NCBI RefSeq assembly: GCF_015694725.1 | Contig: NZ_JADQDQ010000001.1 | Coordinates: 186,001 to 250,000, forward strand | DNA from: Hymenobacter jeongseonensis | GTDB lineage: Bacteria > Bacteroidota > Bacteroidia > Cytophagales > Hymenobacteraceae | Direction: 5' to 3' | Length of the DNA: 64,000 nucleotides | Shown here: positions 1 to 8,811 of the stretch, in pieces | Layout of the letters: the number at the start of each line of letters is the position of its first letter | Numbering within the stretch: position 1 is the stretch's first letter | Notes under the pieces: model-generated | Told to the model about the DNA's origin: nothing | What the model saw: only the letters and a program-made list of their open reading frames with translations | Databases searched by the model: none | Made by a program: the position numbers and the translations under genes

Positions 1-1
1 T

Positions 2-151
2 GATTCCTCGATTTTCGTAGGCGTGGCCTTGATTCTGCTAAATCAGAGCCGTTTTTTCAAGCAGGAAGAGGAAAATCAGCGCGAGCAAAACGCGGTAGCT
101 GCCAATGAGCGCACCCCACTAGTAGCTCCTGACTCGGAGAATCTGGGGTAG
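2..151 (+). CDS. C-terminal fragment of an unidentified membrane protein
   Basis: The reading frame is open from the left edge and stops with TAG at 149-151, leaving 49 residues of a gene whose start lies outside the window. The visible part begins with a hydrophobic stretch (IFVGVALILL), probably the end of a final transmembrane helix. A charged tail rich in Glu and Gln follows and would lie on one face of the membrane. There is no family motif, so the product cannot be named. No competing frame is better. It is followed by a palindromic intergenic repeat. Confidence 0.6.
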   Translation, partial: DSSIFVGVALILLNQSRFFKQEEENQREQNAVAANERTPLVAPDSENLG

Positions 152-186
152 CTCTAAGAAGCAGTTTGCGCATGCCAATTAGAACG

Positions 187-224
187 GTCATGCTGAGCGC
201 AGTCGAAGCATCTCTACCGCTTCG
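187..224 (+). repeat. Intergenic repeat, family A (left copy)
   Basis: A 38-nt unit beginning GTCATGCTGAGC and containing GAAGCATCTC. A near-identical copy lies in inverted orientation at 921-957, and a third, longer pair occurs at 17738-17837. The two copies here bracket a small membrane ORF and a broken GIY-YIG gene. The sequence immediately after it (about 224-240) contains a further small inverted repeat, GTAGGG/CCCTAC. Confidence 0.8.
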
Positions 225-262
225 TAGGGGTATTCCCTACAAAATCGTCTTGCTTTGCCAGC

Positions 263-589
263 ATGAACAGCACAAATAAAAAGCAACTCATAGCAGTCAT
301 CATATTGGCTGTACTTAACCTTCTAATCAGCAATTCAACAACTGGTAACGGCCAGACACTTGAAGGGCATGTTATGATGGCTCGGAGCCCCGAGATGCGA
401 AGTGCAACTATCACAACGCTATTCTTTGGCATCCAACTACTCAGCTTTTTGGTTGGTTTACTGCCGGCGCTTATTCCTCACAAAGGCAAAAGCTACTTAG
501 AGAAATGGGTGACCGTTTCACTATGCATTGCTATCAGTGTTCACGTTATTGCCTTCCTGTTGAGCGTTTCAAAGCTGTTTATCAGATAA
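263..589 (+). CDS. Small multi-pass membrane protein of unknown function
   Basis: 108 residues. An N-terminal hydrophobic segment (about residues 9-24) is followed by a polar loop, a second hydrophobic segment (about 50-72) and a third (about 85-104). This predicts an inner-membrane protein with three helices. No conserved catalytic motif is visible and I do not recognise the family. Its base composition is lower in GC than the neighbouring housekeeping genes. It sits between the two inverted family A repeats together with the GIY-YIG pseudogene, so it may be part of an inserted unit. It could also be an orphan gene of recent origin. The ATG start at 263 is the only sensible one. Confidence 0.55.
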   Translation: MNSTNKKQLIAVIILAVLNLLISNSTTGNGQTLEGHVMMARSPEMRSATITTLFFGIQLLSFLVGLLPALIPHKGKSYLEKWVTVSLCIAISVHVIAFLLSVSKLFIR

Positions 590-623
590 ATAATTCTTCT
601 AGATAAAGTAGCTGGTATTCAGC

Positions 624-956
624 ATGTATGTCTACATCCTAACGAATCAAACCCAAACCGTTCTATACATCGGTGTCACCAACGAACTCCCGCGACGGCT
701 TTATGAGCATAGTAGCGGCCGGGGAGATGCAGGGAAATTCACGGGACGGTATCAGGCTGATTTGTTAGTGTACTTTGAAATTTAGCCCGACGCTACACAG
801 GCCATAGCGCGGGAAAAGCAGTTGAAAGGCTGGACACGCCTCAAGAAAGACGCGCTGATTACTGCATTTAATCCGAGTTGGCAGGCCATTGATTTGGAGA
901 CTTGGAAATGGTGGCTTCAACGAAGCGGTAGAGATGCTTCGACAAGCTCAGCATGA
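624..956 (+). pseudogene. GIY-YIG nuclease-domain protein interrupted by an in-frame stop
   Basis: Translation from ATG 624 gives the start of a stand-alone GIY-YIG domain: MYVYILTN, then VLYIGVTNELPRRLYEH, which holds the YIG half and the catalytic-region Arg. At codon 54 (783-785) a TAG interrupts the frame. Beyond it the same frame continues with typical family sequence (AREKQLKGWTRLKK, then FNPSW) to a TGA at 954-956. A single base substitution would restore about 110 codons. The last codons are encoded by the inverted family A repeat, so the C-terminus was built from repeat DNA. Small proteins of this kind resemble UvrC-type nicking domains, but their role is unknown. It could be a true pseudogene or a sequencing error. 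Confidence 0.8.
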
Positions 957-957
957 C
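921..957 (-). repeat. Intergenic repeat, family A (inverted right copy)
   Basis: The reverse complement reads GTCATGCTGAGC... GAAGCATCTCTACCGCTTCG and matches the copy at 187-224 except around a small central difference. It overlaps the last codons of the broken GIY-YIG gene. Confidence 0.8.
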
Positions 958-1041
958 GTTCTGGTGTATTGACGTTCTTGCGTATCTAAACTGCTTAAAG
1001 AGGCTCAAAATCGGCCTAAATTCTACTCTGTAATTACCTCC

Positions 1042-2946
1042 GTGCCCAACCCCCTCCTCACCGTATCCAACCTGACCATTGACTTCTCCAGCCACCGCGG
1101 CGACGTGCGGGCTGTGGACAACGTGTCGTTTGAGCTGAATAGGGGCGAGACGCTGGCCATTGTGGGCGAGTCAGGCTCGGGCAAATCTGTGACTTCGCTG
1201 GCCTTGCTTGGGCTGATTCCGATGCCACCCGGCCGCATTGCTAGTGGTAGCACTGTATTCCTCTCCGAGAAACTCGGCAATACCGACTTGCTGAAACTCT
1301 CCGAAACCGACCTGCGCCAGGTGCGCGGCAACGACATCGGGATGATTTTCCAGGAGCCGATGACCTCGCTGAATCCCGTGTACACCTGCGGCAGCCAGGT
1401 GGTGGAGGCGCTATTGCTGCACACCGACTGCACGCCCAAGGCCGCCAAGGAGCGCACCATTGAGCTGTTTGCCGAAGCCCAACTGCCGCGCCCCGAAGCC
1501 ATCTTCAACAGCTACCCGCACGAGATTTCCGGCGGCCAAAAGCAGCGCGTGATGATTGCCATGGCCATGGCCTGCCGCCCGGCCCTGCTCATCGCCGACG
1601 AGCCCACCACCGCTCTCGACGTGACGGTGCAGGCCCGTATGCTGCGTCTGATTGACGACCTGCGCCGGCAGCACAACACCGCCGTACTCTTCATCACCCA
1701 CGACCTCGGGGTGGTGGCCGAAATCGCCGACCGTATTCTGGTGATGTACCGGGGCAAGGTGGTGGAGCAGGGAACGGTGCTGGATATTTTTTCAAATCCG
1801 CAACATCCGTACACAAAAGGCCTTTTGGCATGCCGTCCGCGCCTCTCGGTGGGCAAAAAACGCCTCCCCGTGGTAGCCGATTTCATGGCCGAAGACGCCA
1901 GCAGGCAGCTTTTTGCTCAACCTGCGCCTGTGCTTCCTCTGCCAGATGAGGCACTTGCGGAATCCTGGCCGGCTGTAGAGGAACAGCAGTTACGTGATAA
2001 AATTGAAACCGCCAAAACGTTCCCCGTGGAACATAGCCCTATTGGGGATGTTCCACGCCCCGTTGAGCTTACTTCGGCGCCGGTTAGCGAGCCTGTGGTA
2101 GTCCCAAAACCCAGCTCAACTGAACCGCTTCTCCAGGTTCAAAACCTGCAGGTCTACTTTCCGCTCCGCAAGGGCTTCTTCCGGCGGGCCACCGACTACG
2201 TGCGGGCCGTCGACGATGTCAGCTTCACGCTGTACCCCGGCGAGACGATTGGGCTGGTAGGGGAGTCGGGCTGCGGCAAGACCACGCTGGGCCGGGCGCT
2301 GCTCCGCCTCACGGAACCAACGGCGGGCAGCATCCTGTTTGAAGGGACCGATTTGGCAAAGCTGTCGAGCGGGGACTTGCGCCGCCGTCGGCGCGATTTG
2401 CAGCTGGTGTTTCAGGACCCCTACGCCGCTCTCAATCCCATGCTGACGGTGGGCGAGGCCATCTGGGAGCCGATGCGCGTGCACAACGTGGGCGGCACCC
2501 GCCAGCAGCAAAAGGCGAAAGTGATGGAACTGCTGCGCACCGTGGGGCTGCGCGACGAGCATTTCCAGCGCTACCCGCACGAGTTCAGCGGCGGGCAGCG
2601 GCAGCGCATCTGCATAGCCCGGGCGCTGGCTTTGCAGCCCAAGCTGATTGTCTGCGACGAGTCGGTTTCGGCCCTCGACGTCTCGGTGCAGGCGCAGGTC
2701 CTGAACCTGCTCAACGACCTCAAACGCGAGTTCGGTATCACCTATTTGTTCATCACGCACGACCTGTCCGTGGCCCGGTTTATGAGCGACCGGCTGCTGG
2801 TCATGCACCAGGGCCGCATCGTGGAGAGCGGCCCTGCGGCGGCTATCTACGCCGCGCCGCAACACGAATACACCCAAGGCTTGCTGGCTGCCATCCCGAA
2901 GGATAGTTTGGCGGACATCGAGGCTGCGGTGGCCAGCCGGGCGTAA
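1042..2946 (+). CDS. Fused two-domain ABC transporter ATPase, oligopeptide/dipeptide type (DppD-DppF or GsiA-like)
   Basis: 634 residues with two complete ATPase domains, equivalent to a fusion of the DppD and DppF subunits that energise uptake of peptides or similar solutes. Domain 1 has Walker A GESGSGKS at residues 42-49, signature ISGGQKQR and Walker [13 protein letters not shown]. Domain 2 has GESGCGKT, signature FSGGQRQR and [12 protein letters not shown]. The C-terminal region of each half carries the oligopeptide-type extension ([20 protein letters not shown]). A poorly conserved linker of about 90 residues joins the halves. The start is GTG at 1042. No permease or binding-protein gene is adjacent, so the substrate is open and the partners must be encoded elsewhere. 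Confidence 0.93.
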   Translation: MPNPLLTVSNLTIDFSSHRGDVRAVDNVSFELNRGETLAIVGESGSGKSVTSLALLGLIPMPPGRIASGSTVFLSEKLGNTDLLKLSETDLRQVRGNDIGMIFQEPMTSLNPVYTCGSQVVEALLLHTDCTPKAAKERTIELFAEAQLPRPEAIFNSYPHEISGGQKQRVMIAMAMACRPALLIADEPTTALDVTVQARMLRLIDDLRRQHNTAVLFITHDLGVVAEIADRILVMYRGKVVEQGTVLDIFSNPQHPYTKGLLACRPRLSVGKKRLPVVADFMAEDASRQLFAQPAPVLPLPDEALAESWPAVEEQQLRDKIETAKTFPVEHSPIGDVPRPVELTSAPVSEPVVVPKPSSTEPLLQVQNLQVYFPLRKGFFRRATDYVRAVDDVSFTLYPGETIGLVGESGCGKTTLGRALLRLTEPTAGSILFEGTDLAKLSSGDLRRRRRDLQLVFQDPYAALNPMLTVGEAIWEPMRVHNVGGTRQQQKAKVMELLRTVGLRDEHFQRYPHEFSGGQRQRICIARALALQPKLIVCDESVSALDVSVQAQVLNLLNDLKREFGITYLFITHDLSVARFMSDRLLVMHQGRIVESGPAAAIYAAPQHEYTQGLLAAIPKDSLADIEAAVASRA

Positions 2947-2951
2947 GAGTT

Positions 2952-3037
2952 GTAGCGCGGACTTTGTAGTCCGCGTCCTGCGCCATCTGGGTTTGTTCTG
3001 AGTCTGGCTGGGACGCGGACTACAAAGTCCGCGCTAC
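2952..3037. repeat. Paired inverted repeat, family C
   Basis: Two 27-nt arms (2952-2978 and 3011-3037) are perfect reverse complements around a 32-nt spacer. Each arm also contains its own small palindrome (GCGGACT/AGTCCGC). The unit recurs at 40269-40346 and, in diverged form, at 51731-51856. It lies directly after the ABC ATPase gene and could serve as its terminator, although no T-tract follows. Confidence 0.9.
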
Positions 3038-3183
3038 TACTATTGCCTAGCGCAAGCTCAACCCCGCGCTACAACCTAGCGGCTCCGGCCGCGTTTTACT
3101 TACCGTGCCGGTAATTCGGCCAACCAATTTTTCCGCTCTCGCCGCCTGCGACCAATCAACTATTCGGCGGCCAACTCTTTTAC

Positions 3184-5673
3184 ATGAACACCCCCGAAAA
3201 CCCCCGAGCTCCCCGCGCCAAGCGCGAAAAGCCCGAACCCGCGCCCATCAGCCAGGAACAAGTGCTGAGCGCCTTCACCGAAAACCCCACCAAAGTCCTT
3301 GCGTACCGGCAGCTCTCGCGCCGCCTCGGCGTCACGACCAAGGGCCAGCGCGAGGAAATATTCGCGCACATCAAGGTGCTGCGCAAAAAAGGCCTCATTA
3401 CGCTGCTTCAGAACGACGAATACCGCTTGGCCGATACGGACGCCGTAGCAACCGCGCTGATGCCGTCTAATGCCCGAAAATCGACCAAAAAGACGCATCC
3501 GAAGTCGAGCCCAGACGTGGAGCGGTTTGCTGCCGCCGAGTTTGGCCAGGACCCCGTGGTGCATCGCCGCCGCGAGGCCGGCTTCGACTACGTGGGCGAC
3601 GATTCCCGCCCGAAGCGCGACACCAACACGGTCATTGGCACCGTCGATTTGGCCACGCCCAACTTCGCCTTTGTGGTGCCCGAGGGAACCGGCAATGCCG
3701 ATGACATCCGCGTGTTCACCGACCAGCTCAAGTTTGCGCTGCAGGGCGATGTGGTGCGGGTGCGCCTGCGCAGCTCCCGCGACGGCCGCCCGGTGGGCGA
3801 CGTGGTGGAAGTGCTCAAGCGCGTACGCCCTGAGATAGTAGGCCGCCTGCAGGTACAGGGTACCCTCGGCTTCGTGAAGGCTGACAACCGCAAGGTGTAC
3901 TTCGACGTGTTTGTGCCCCCGCACTTGCTGCACGACGCCCGCAATGGCGACAAGGTGCTGGTGCGCATCAACGAGTTTCCGGAAGACAGCGGCCGCCAGC
4001 CGGTGGGAGAGGTTATCCGCAACTTCGGCGCGGCCGGCGGCAACGAAGCCGAGATTAATGCCATCATGGCCGAGTTCGGCTTGCCCTTCGAATTTCCTGA
4101 GGAAGTAGAAACCGAGTCGGAAGGCATCAGCGAGGTTATCGGCGAAGATGAAATTGCCCGCCGCCGCGACTTCCGCAACATCACAACCTTCACCATCGAC
4201 CCGGCCGACGCCAAAGACTTCGACGACGCCCTGAGCATTCAGAAGCTCGAGAACGGCAACTGGGAAGTGGGCGTGCACATCGCCGATGTGACCCACTACG
4301 TGCGCCCCGGCACCGAACTGGAGCGCGAGGGCAAGCACCGCGCCACCTCGGTGTACCTAGTGGACCGCGTAATTCCGATGCTGCCTGAGCGCCTGAGCAA
4401 CGGCCTGTGCTCACTACGCCCGCACGAGGACAAGCTGACGTTCTCGGCCGTGTTTGAGCTGGATGAGAACGGCAAGCTCTACGAGTCGTGGTTTGGCAAA
4501 ACCATCATTCACTCCGACCGCCGCTTCTCTTACGAGGAGGCCCAGGAGCGCATCGAGAGCAAGGCCGGCGACCACGCCGAGGAGATAAATGTGCTCAACG
4601 ACATGGCGCATAAAATCTGCGCCCAGCGCTTTAAGCAAGGCGCCATCACCTTCGAAACCCAGGAGGTGAAGTTCCGCCTCGACGAGCAAGGCAAGCCCCT
4701 CGGCGTGTACGTGAAGGAGCGCAAGGACGCGCACAAGATGATTGAGGAGTTCATGCTGCTGGCCAACCGCAAGGTGGCCGAGTTCGTGTTCAACCTCAAA
4801 AAGACCAAGCCGCGCTTCACCATGGTTTACCGCACCCACGACGCACCCGAGCCCGAACGCCTCCAAACCTTCGCCCTCTTCGCCCAGAAGTTCGGTTACA
4901 AGCTGAAGCTCGACAACCCGAAAAAGGTGAGCACCGAGCTCAATAATCTGAGCTCCGAAGTAGTGGGCAAGCCCGAGCAGAACGTGCTCCAGGGCCTCGC
5001 CATCCGGACCATGGCCAAAGCCATTTACAGCACCGAGCCGCTGGGCCACTTCGGCCTGGCCTTCGACCACTATTCGCACTTCACCTCGCCCATCCGCCGC
5101 TACCCGGATATGATGGCCCACCGCCTGCTCGAGCACTACCTGCTCGGCGGCAAGAACGTGCCCGTCGACCCCGTGGAAGAGGAGTGCAAGCACTCTTCCG
5201 GCCGCGAGAAACTGGCGGCCAACGCCGAGCGCGCCAGCATCAAGTTCAAGCAGGTGGAGTTCATGGCCGATGAAATCGGCAACACCTTCAAGGGCGTGGT
5301 ATCGGGCCTGACGGAGCGTGGCATGTACATCGAAATCGAGGAGAACAAGTGCGAAGGCATGGTGCGCCTGAGCGACATCCCCGGCGATTTCTTCGAGCTC
5401 GACAAGGACAACTACCGCATTGTAGGCCAGAAGACCAAGCGCATCATCCAGTTCGGCGATGTGATGGAAGTGGTAGTGAAGTCGGCCAACCTGCTTGACC
5501 GCACCATCGACTTCGAACTGGTGGACAACCGCCCCGACCACGTAATCAAGCGTGAAGCCGAGGAGCGCCGCACCCGTGGCGGCGGAGCCCCCCGCGGCTA
5601 CCGCGACTACGACAAGAGCGGCAAAGGCGGCGGCATGGCGAAGGGTGCTCACAAGGGCAACAAGCGCCGCTAG
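3184..5673 (+). CDS. rnr: Ribonuclease R (3'-5' exoribonuclease)
   Basis: 829 residues, in the usual size range of RNase R, which processively degrades structured RNA from the 3' end. In order: a winged-helix-like N-terminus (about residues 22-82), cold-shock/OB domains, the RNB catalytic domain with TIDPADAKDFDDALS (Asp 339, 345, 347 and 348 are the expected metal ligands), an S1 domain from about residue 699 (GVVSGLTERGMYIEI), and a Gly/Lys/Arg-rich tail. The ATG at 3184 fits the start of the winged-helix region. It appears monocistronic, with palindromic repeats on both sides. Confidence 0.97.
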   Translation: MNTPENPRAPRAKREKPEPAPISQEQVLSAFTENPTKVLAYRQLSRRLGVTTKGQREEIFAHIKVLRKKGLITLLQNDEYRLADTDAVATALMPSNARKSTKKTHPKSSPDVERFAAAEFGQDPVVHRRREAGFDYVGDDSRPKRDTNTVIGTVDLATPNFAFVVPEGTGNADDIRVFTDQLKFALQGDVVRVRLRSSRDGRPVGDVVEVLKRVRPEIVGRLQVQGTLGFVKADNRKVYFDVFVPPHLLHDARNGDKVLVRINEFPEDSGRQPVGEVIRNFGAAGGNEAEINAIMAEFGLPFEFPEEVETESEGISEVIGEDEIARRRDFRNITTFTIDPADAKDFDDALSIQKLENGNWEVGVHIADVTHYVRPGTELEREGKHRATSVYLVDRVIPMLPERLSNGLCSLRPHEDKLTFSAVFELDENGKLYESWFGKTIIHSDRRFSYEEAQERIESKAGDHAEEINVLNDMAHKICAQRFKQGAITFETQEVKFRLDEQGKPLGVYVKERKDAHKMIEEFMLLANRKVAEFVFNLKKTKPRFTMVYRTHDAPEPERLQTFALFAQKFGYKLKLDNPKKVSTELNNLSSEVVGKPEQNVLQGLAIRTMAKAIYSTEPLGHFGLAFDHYSHFTSPIRRYPDMMAHRLLEHYLLGGKNVPVDPVEEECKHSSGREKLAANAERASIKFKQVEFMADEIGNTFKGVVSGLTERGMYIEIEENKCEGMVRLSDIPGDFFELDKDNYRIVGQKTKRIIQFGDVMEVVVKSANLLDRTIDFELVDNRPDHVIKREAEERRTRGGGAPRGYRDYDKSGKGGGMAKGAHKGNKRR

Positions 5674-5691
5674 CATTAGTCACTCACGTCT

Positions 5692-5819
5692 GTCATCCTG
5701 AACGCAGTGAAGCGGAGTGAGGGACCTTTTGGAAGCGGAACGGTTAGCAGTACTTATCGACTGCCAGTTGTTCCTCTCTCCTTAGGTCCCTCACTCCGCT
5801 TCGCTGCGTTCGGGATGAC
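5692..5819. repeat. Paired inverted repeat, family B
   Basis: The left arm 5692-5727 and right arm 5784-5819 are 36-nt reverse complements with two mismatches. They begin and end with GTCATCCTGA/GGGATGAC and contain GGGACCT. A related pair lies at 14333-14418. It is located 18 nt after rnr and may end its transcript. Confidence 0.85.
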
Positions 5820-5881
5820 AGATAAGAGGCAAATGCCAGCAACCGAGAAGATGCCCAACGCCCCCGTTCTTTGCACCACCT

Positions 5882-6853
5882 ATGACCCCAGCCGACTTCC
5901 CCGCTAACATCACCGCCGCTTTGGCACAGCTCAGCTACGGCGAGCAGCCCGAGACTCTCTACGCCCCCATCCGCTACATCATGGGCTTGGGCGGCAAGCG
6001 CATCCGGCCACTGCTCACACTGCTTGGCGCCCACCTTTTCACCGACGACCTCAGCGGCATTATCAAGCCCGCGCTGGCCACCGAAGTATTCCACAACTTC
6101 ACCCTGCTCCACGACGACCTGATGGACCAAGCGCCGCTGCGCCGCGGCCAAGCCACCGTGCACGAAAAGTGGAATCCCAACGTGGCCATTCTCTCCGGCG
6201 ATGTAATGCTGGTGCGGGCCTACGAGTTGTTCCTGGACGTGCCCGCTGAGCTGCTGCCTACCATCCTGCGCCGCTTCGGCCAGACGGCCGCCGAGGTCTG
6301 CGAAGGCCAGCAGTGGGACATGAATTTTGAGACCGAAGCCCAGGTAACCATCCCGCAATACCTGGACATGATTCGCCTGAAAACGGCCGTCCTCCTCGGC
6401 TTCTGCTTGGAGCTGGGCGCCCGCCTCAGCGGCGCCACCGAAGAAGATGCCGACCACCTGCGCCAGTTCGGCACCGACATTGGCCTGGCCTTTCAGCTCC
6501 GCGACGACCTGCTCGACGTGTACGGCGACGCCGCCACCTTCGGCAAGCGGGTAGGGGGCGACATCGTTTCCGATAAGAAGACTTTCCTGCTGCTCACCGC
6601 CTTGGCCCAGGCCAACGATTCGCAGCAAACCATCCTGCGCCAGCTCATCGCCCAGCCCGTCACCGATGCCGACGCCAAGGTGCTGGCCGTGCGCAGCATC
6701 TACGACGAGCTCGAAATTCGCCCCCAGACGGAGGCACTCATCAACACCTACTTCCAGGACGCCCTCCAGCATTTGGAGCGCGTGGCGGCGCCCGCAGCCC
6801 GCAAGGAGCCCCTGCATCACCTCGCGCTCCAGCTCATGGACCGCGAAAACTAA
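5882..6853 (+). CDS. Polyprenyl synthetase (trans-isoprenyl diphosphate synthase)
   Basis: 323 residues. The enzyme condenses isopentenyl diphosphate with allylic diphosphates to make the C15-C40 chains used for quinones, undecaprenyl carriers or carotenoids. The substrate-binding GGKRIRP motif follows an all-helical N-terminus. The first aspartate-rich motif is DDLMD at residues 78-82 and the second RDDLLD has Asp 208, 209 and 212, both required for Mg-diphosphate binding. Chain length cannot be read with certainty. It is followed after 6 nt by the rhomboid gene, so the two are probably co-transcribed. Confidence 0.93.
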   Translation: MTPADFPANITAALAQLSYGEQPETLYAPIRYIMGLGGKRIRPLLTLLGAHLFTDDLSGIIKPALATEVFHNFTLLHDDLMDQAPLRRGQATVHEKWNPNVAILSGDVMLVRAYELFLDVPAELLPTILRRFGQTAAEVCEGQQWDMNFETEAQVTIPQYLDMIRLKTAVLLGFCLELGARLSGATEEDADHLRQFGTDIGLAFQLRDDLLDVYGDAATFGKRVGGDIVSDKKTFLLLTALAQANDSQQTILRQLIAQPVTDADAKVLAVRSIYDELEIRPQTEALINTYFQDALQHLERVAAPAARKEPLHHLALQLMDREN

Positions 6854-6859
6854 CCCACC

Positions 6860-7510
6860 GTGTTCAATCCCATTCTGATTCTCATCGGCCTCACGGTCGC
6901 CATCTCCGCCTACGCCTGGTCGAAAGACGAGCTCATGGATTCCTGGATACTGCAGCCCTACCGCATGGCCCGCTCCGGTGGCCAGTGGTACCGCCTGCTC
7001 ACTTCCGGCTTCCTGCACGCCGACTGGGCCCACCTGCTCTTCAACATGTTTGCCTTCTACTCCTTCGGCCCGGTGGTGCTGCGGGCGTTGGCCGAAGGGT
7101 ACGGCGCGGGCCTCGGCATTGGCCTGTTTTTGCTGCTGTATTTGGGCGGCATCATCCTCTCCGATTTGCCCACCTACTTCCGTCACCGCGACGACCCGGG
7201 CTACCGCAGCCTCGGCGCTTCGGGCGGGGTTTCGTCGGTGCTGTTTGCTAGTATCCTGCTTTTCCCGGTGAACAACAACGGGGGCGGCATCATCATTTTC
7301 CCCATTCCGATTCCCATTCAGCCCTTCGTGTTTGGTATTCTCTATCTGGCTTATTCCTGGTACATGGGCCGCCGCCGGGGCGATAACATCAACCACGACG
7401 CCCACTTCTATGGCGCCCTCTACGGGGTAGTGCTTCTGCTGGTCCTCATGCCCGCGGCGGGCCCGGTATTCTTCAGCCAGATAAACACATTCATTCAGTC
7501 AAAATTTTGA
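6860..7510 (+). CDS. Rhomboid family intramembrane serine protease
   Basis: 216 residues, mostly transmembrane. Rhomboids cleave membrane helices inside the bilayer with a Ser-His dyad. The likely nucleophile is Ser121 in GASGGVSS, and the likely catalytic His is His182 in NHDAHFYGA. The family's early motif is also present (FLHADWAHLLFNM, with the conserved His and Asn). The start is GTG at 6860, six bases after the polyprenyl synthase stop, which implies an operon. Substrates are unknown. Confidence 0.92.
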   Translation: MFNPILILIGLTVAISAYAWSKDELMDSWILQPYRMARSGGQWYRLLTSGFLHADWAHLLFNMFAFYSFGPVVLRALAEGYGAGLGIGLFLLLYLGGIILSDLPTYFRHRDDPGYRSLGASGGVSSVLFASILLFPVNNNGGGIIIFPIPIPIQPFVFGILYLAYSWYMGRRRGDNINHDAHFYGALYGVVLLLVLMPAAGPVFFSQINTFIQSKF

Positions 7511-7609
7511 TTATCAATGATTTGAACGAAGAATAGTAGTCTTAAATAATCTATTTAGCGAGTATTGCGTAATGGGGCAAAGACATTCTTTCACTTTCCC
7601 TCCACCCTC

Positions 7610-7900
7610 ATGCAAACTCTTCGTCAATTTACCTCCCGCTTGCCTCTGGTGGCCCTGTTGCTGCCCATTATGCTGCTCGCTTCGTCGTGCAGCCGCTTCG
7701 ACGCCGATGGCAGCCTAGCTACTTGGGGCTACGTTCTGCTGGCCCTCGACCTATTCGCCTTGTTTGATGTATTCCGTCAACCCTGGACCATTGGCAAGAA
7801 GCTTTTGTGGGCCGTTGTGATTTTCATCTTCCCCTTCGCTGGCCTCATTGCCTACTTCTTGTTTGCCGGCCGTGGCAAATCGAACACCGGAATAGTGTAG
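7610..7900 (+). CDS. PLDc_N-domain membrane protein, possibly a lipoprotein
   Basis: 96 residues from ATG 7610. The frame is open further upstream, but the ATG places a clean signal-like sequence at the N-terminus. Hydrophobic residues 13-24 end in LLASSC, a plausible Bacteroidota lipobox. Two helices follow, with the pattern LLALDLFALFDV ... KKLLWAVVIFIFPFAGLIAYFL, matching the phospholipase D N-terminal (PLDc_N) membrane domain without any catalytic HKD domain. The function of stand-alone copies is unknown. A strong terminator follows. Confidence 0.75.
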   Translation: MQTLRQFTSRLPLVALLLPIMLLASSCSRFDADGSLATWGYVLLALDLFALFDVFRQPWTIGKKLLWAVVIFIFPFAGLIAYFLFAGRGKSNTGIV

Positions 7901-7925
7901 TCATCCCCCAGCTTCCCAGTCAAAC

Positions 7926-7958
7926 AAAAAGCCCGTTGCTATCAGCAACGGGCTTTTT
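7926..7958 (+). terminator. Intrinsic terminator
   Basis: A perfect 15-bp stem (7926-7940 with 7944-7958) with a 3-nt loop, AAAAAGCCCG... CGGGCTTTTT. The A and T flanks make it usable in both directions. It separates the PLDc_N gene from the convergent gene at 7994-8617. Confidence 0.92.
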
Positions 7959-7993
7959 GTTTGTGGCATTTCGTGAGGGCTTTCTAACGGCTT

Positions 7994-8617
7994 CTACCGG
8001 TTCAGTAGCCGCTTCTTTTCCAGCTGGGCCACGCCCCGCAGCAGTTCGCCGCTGTTCGTGATTTCGGTCATTTGCCAATGGTCGCCCTGGCGGCGCATCT
8101 TCACTTCCACTACCATTGTGGTGTCGTATTTGGGCTGCGTCACCTCCAGGCCCACGAAGGCATTGTCGCCTTCCTCCCGGGTGTACTTGATGCCTTTGAA
8201 CTCGCTTTCGGGGCTCACCACGCGGCTGGCCAGTCCAGTGAGTGAGAGGTTCACCATACGCTTGGGAGCGGCTTCGACAGCAGCCTCTAATGAGCCTGTT
8301 TCCACGTAGCGCTGCACTTCCTGGTGGGCAGCTTTAGCCAGGGTTGGCTTCAGCATGCGGAGCGCCCCGCCCATCATCAGGCCGCCGCCTGGCACCAACG
8401 ACGTCAGCACTGAACCCTGCTGGGCTACGTCGTCTACCAGGTGGCTGGTTACGCTGCTCACGTCGACGTATTTCTCAAAGGCAACCATGTCGTGGGCCTG
8501 CACCGCCGCCGCCGCCGATACCAACGCTCCCTTCGGCCCATTTTTCAGGCTTCGGTAATAATAGTATCCCCCAGCACCCAGGGCAATGAGTAATACAAGC
8601 AAAAGCAGTCTTTTCAT
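7994..8617 (-). CDS. DUF2939-like membrane-anchored protein
   Basis: 207 residues from the ATG at 8617. This start is preferred because MKRLLLLVLLIALGAGGYYYY is a clean membrane anchor. The remainder (VSAAAAVQAHDMVAFEKYVDVSSVTSHLVDDV) resembles the DUF2939 pattern: a short helix, then a region in which a residue count is devoted to a 'YVD' core and a charged C-terminal sheet. It is probably exported to the periplasm and tethered to the inner membrane. The function is unknown. It shares the bidirectional terminator at 7926-7958 with the convergent PLDc_N gene. Confidence 0.7.
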   Translation of the reverse strand: MKRLLLLVLLIALGAGGYYYYRSLKNGPKGALVSAAAAVQAHDMVAFEKYVDVSSVTSHLVDDVAQQGSVLTSLVPGGGLMMGGALRMLKPTLAKAAHQEVQRYVETGSLEAAVEAAPKRMVNLSLTGLASRVVSPESEFKGIKYTREEGDNAFVGLEVTQPKYDTTMVVEVKMRRQGDHWQMTEITNSGELLRGVAQLEKKRLLNR

Positions 8618-8811
8618 GGAAGTCGAATCAATAAGGATGAGCTGCAAAATTACCCCAAACTCGGGGTTTTGTCGGAGCTACCGTATAGCAGCCTCAGGGG
8701 CATTTTTCTTGCCTCTAAACACGTCGCATTCTCTCTCCCGGTGTTGGAGCGCACACTGCCTTCGCTCTGCGTGTTTAATCTTTCTCGTTATCCATTTTTA
8801 GTTCTTCTTCC

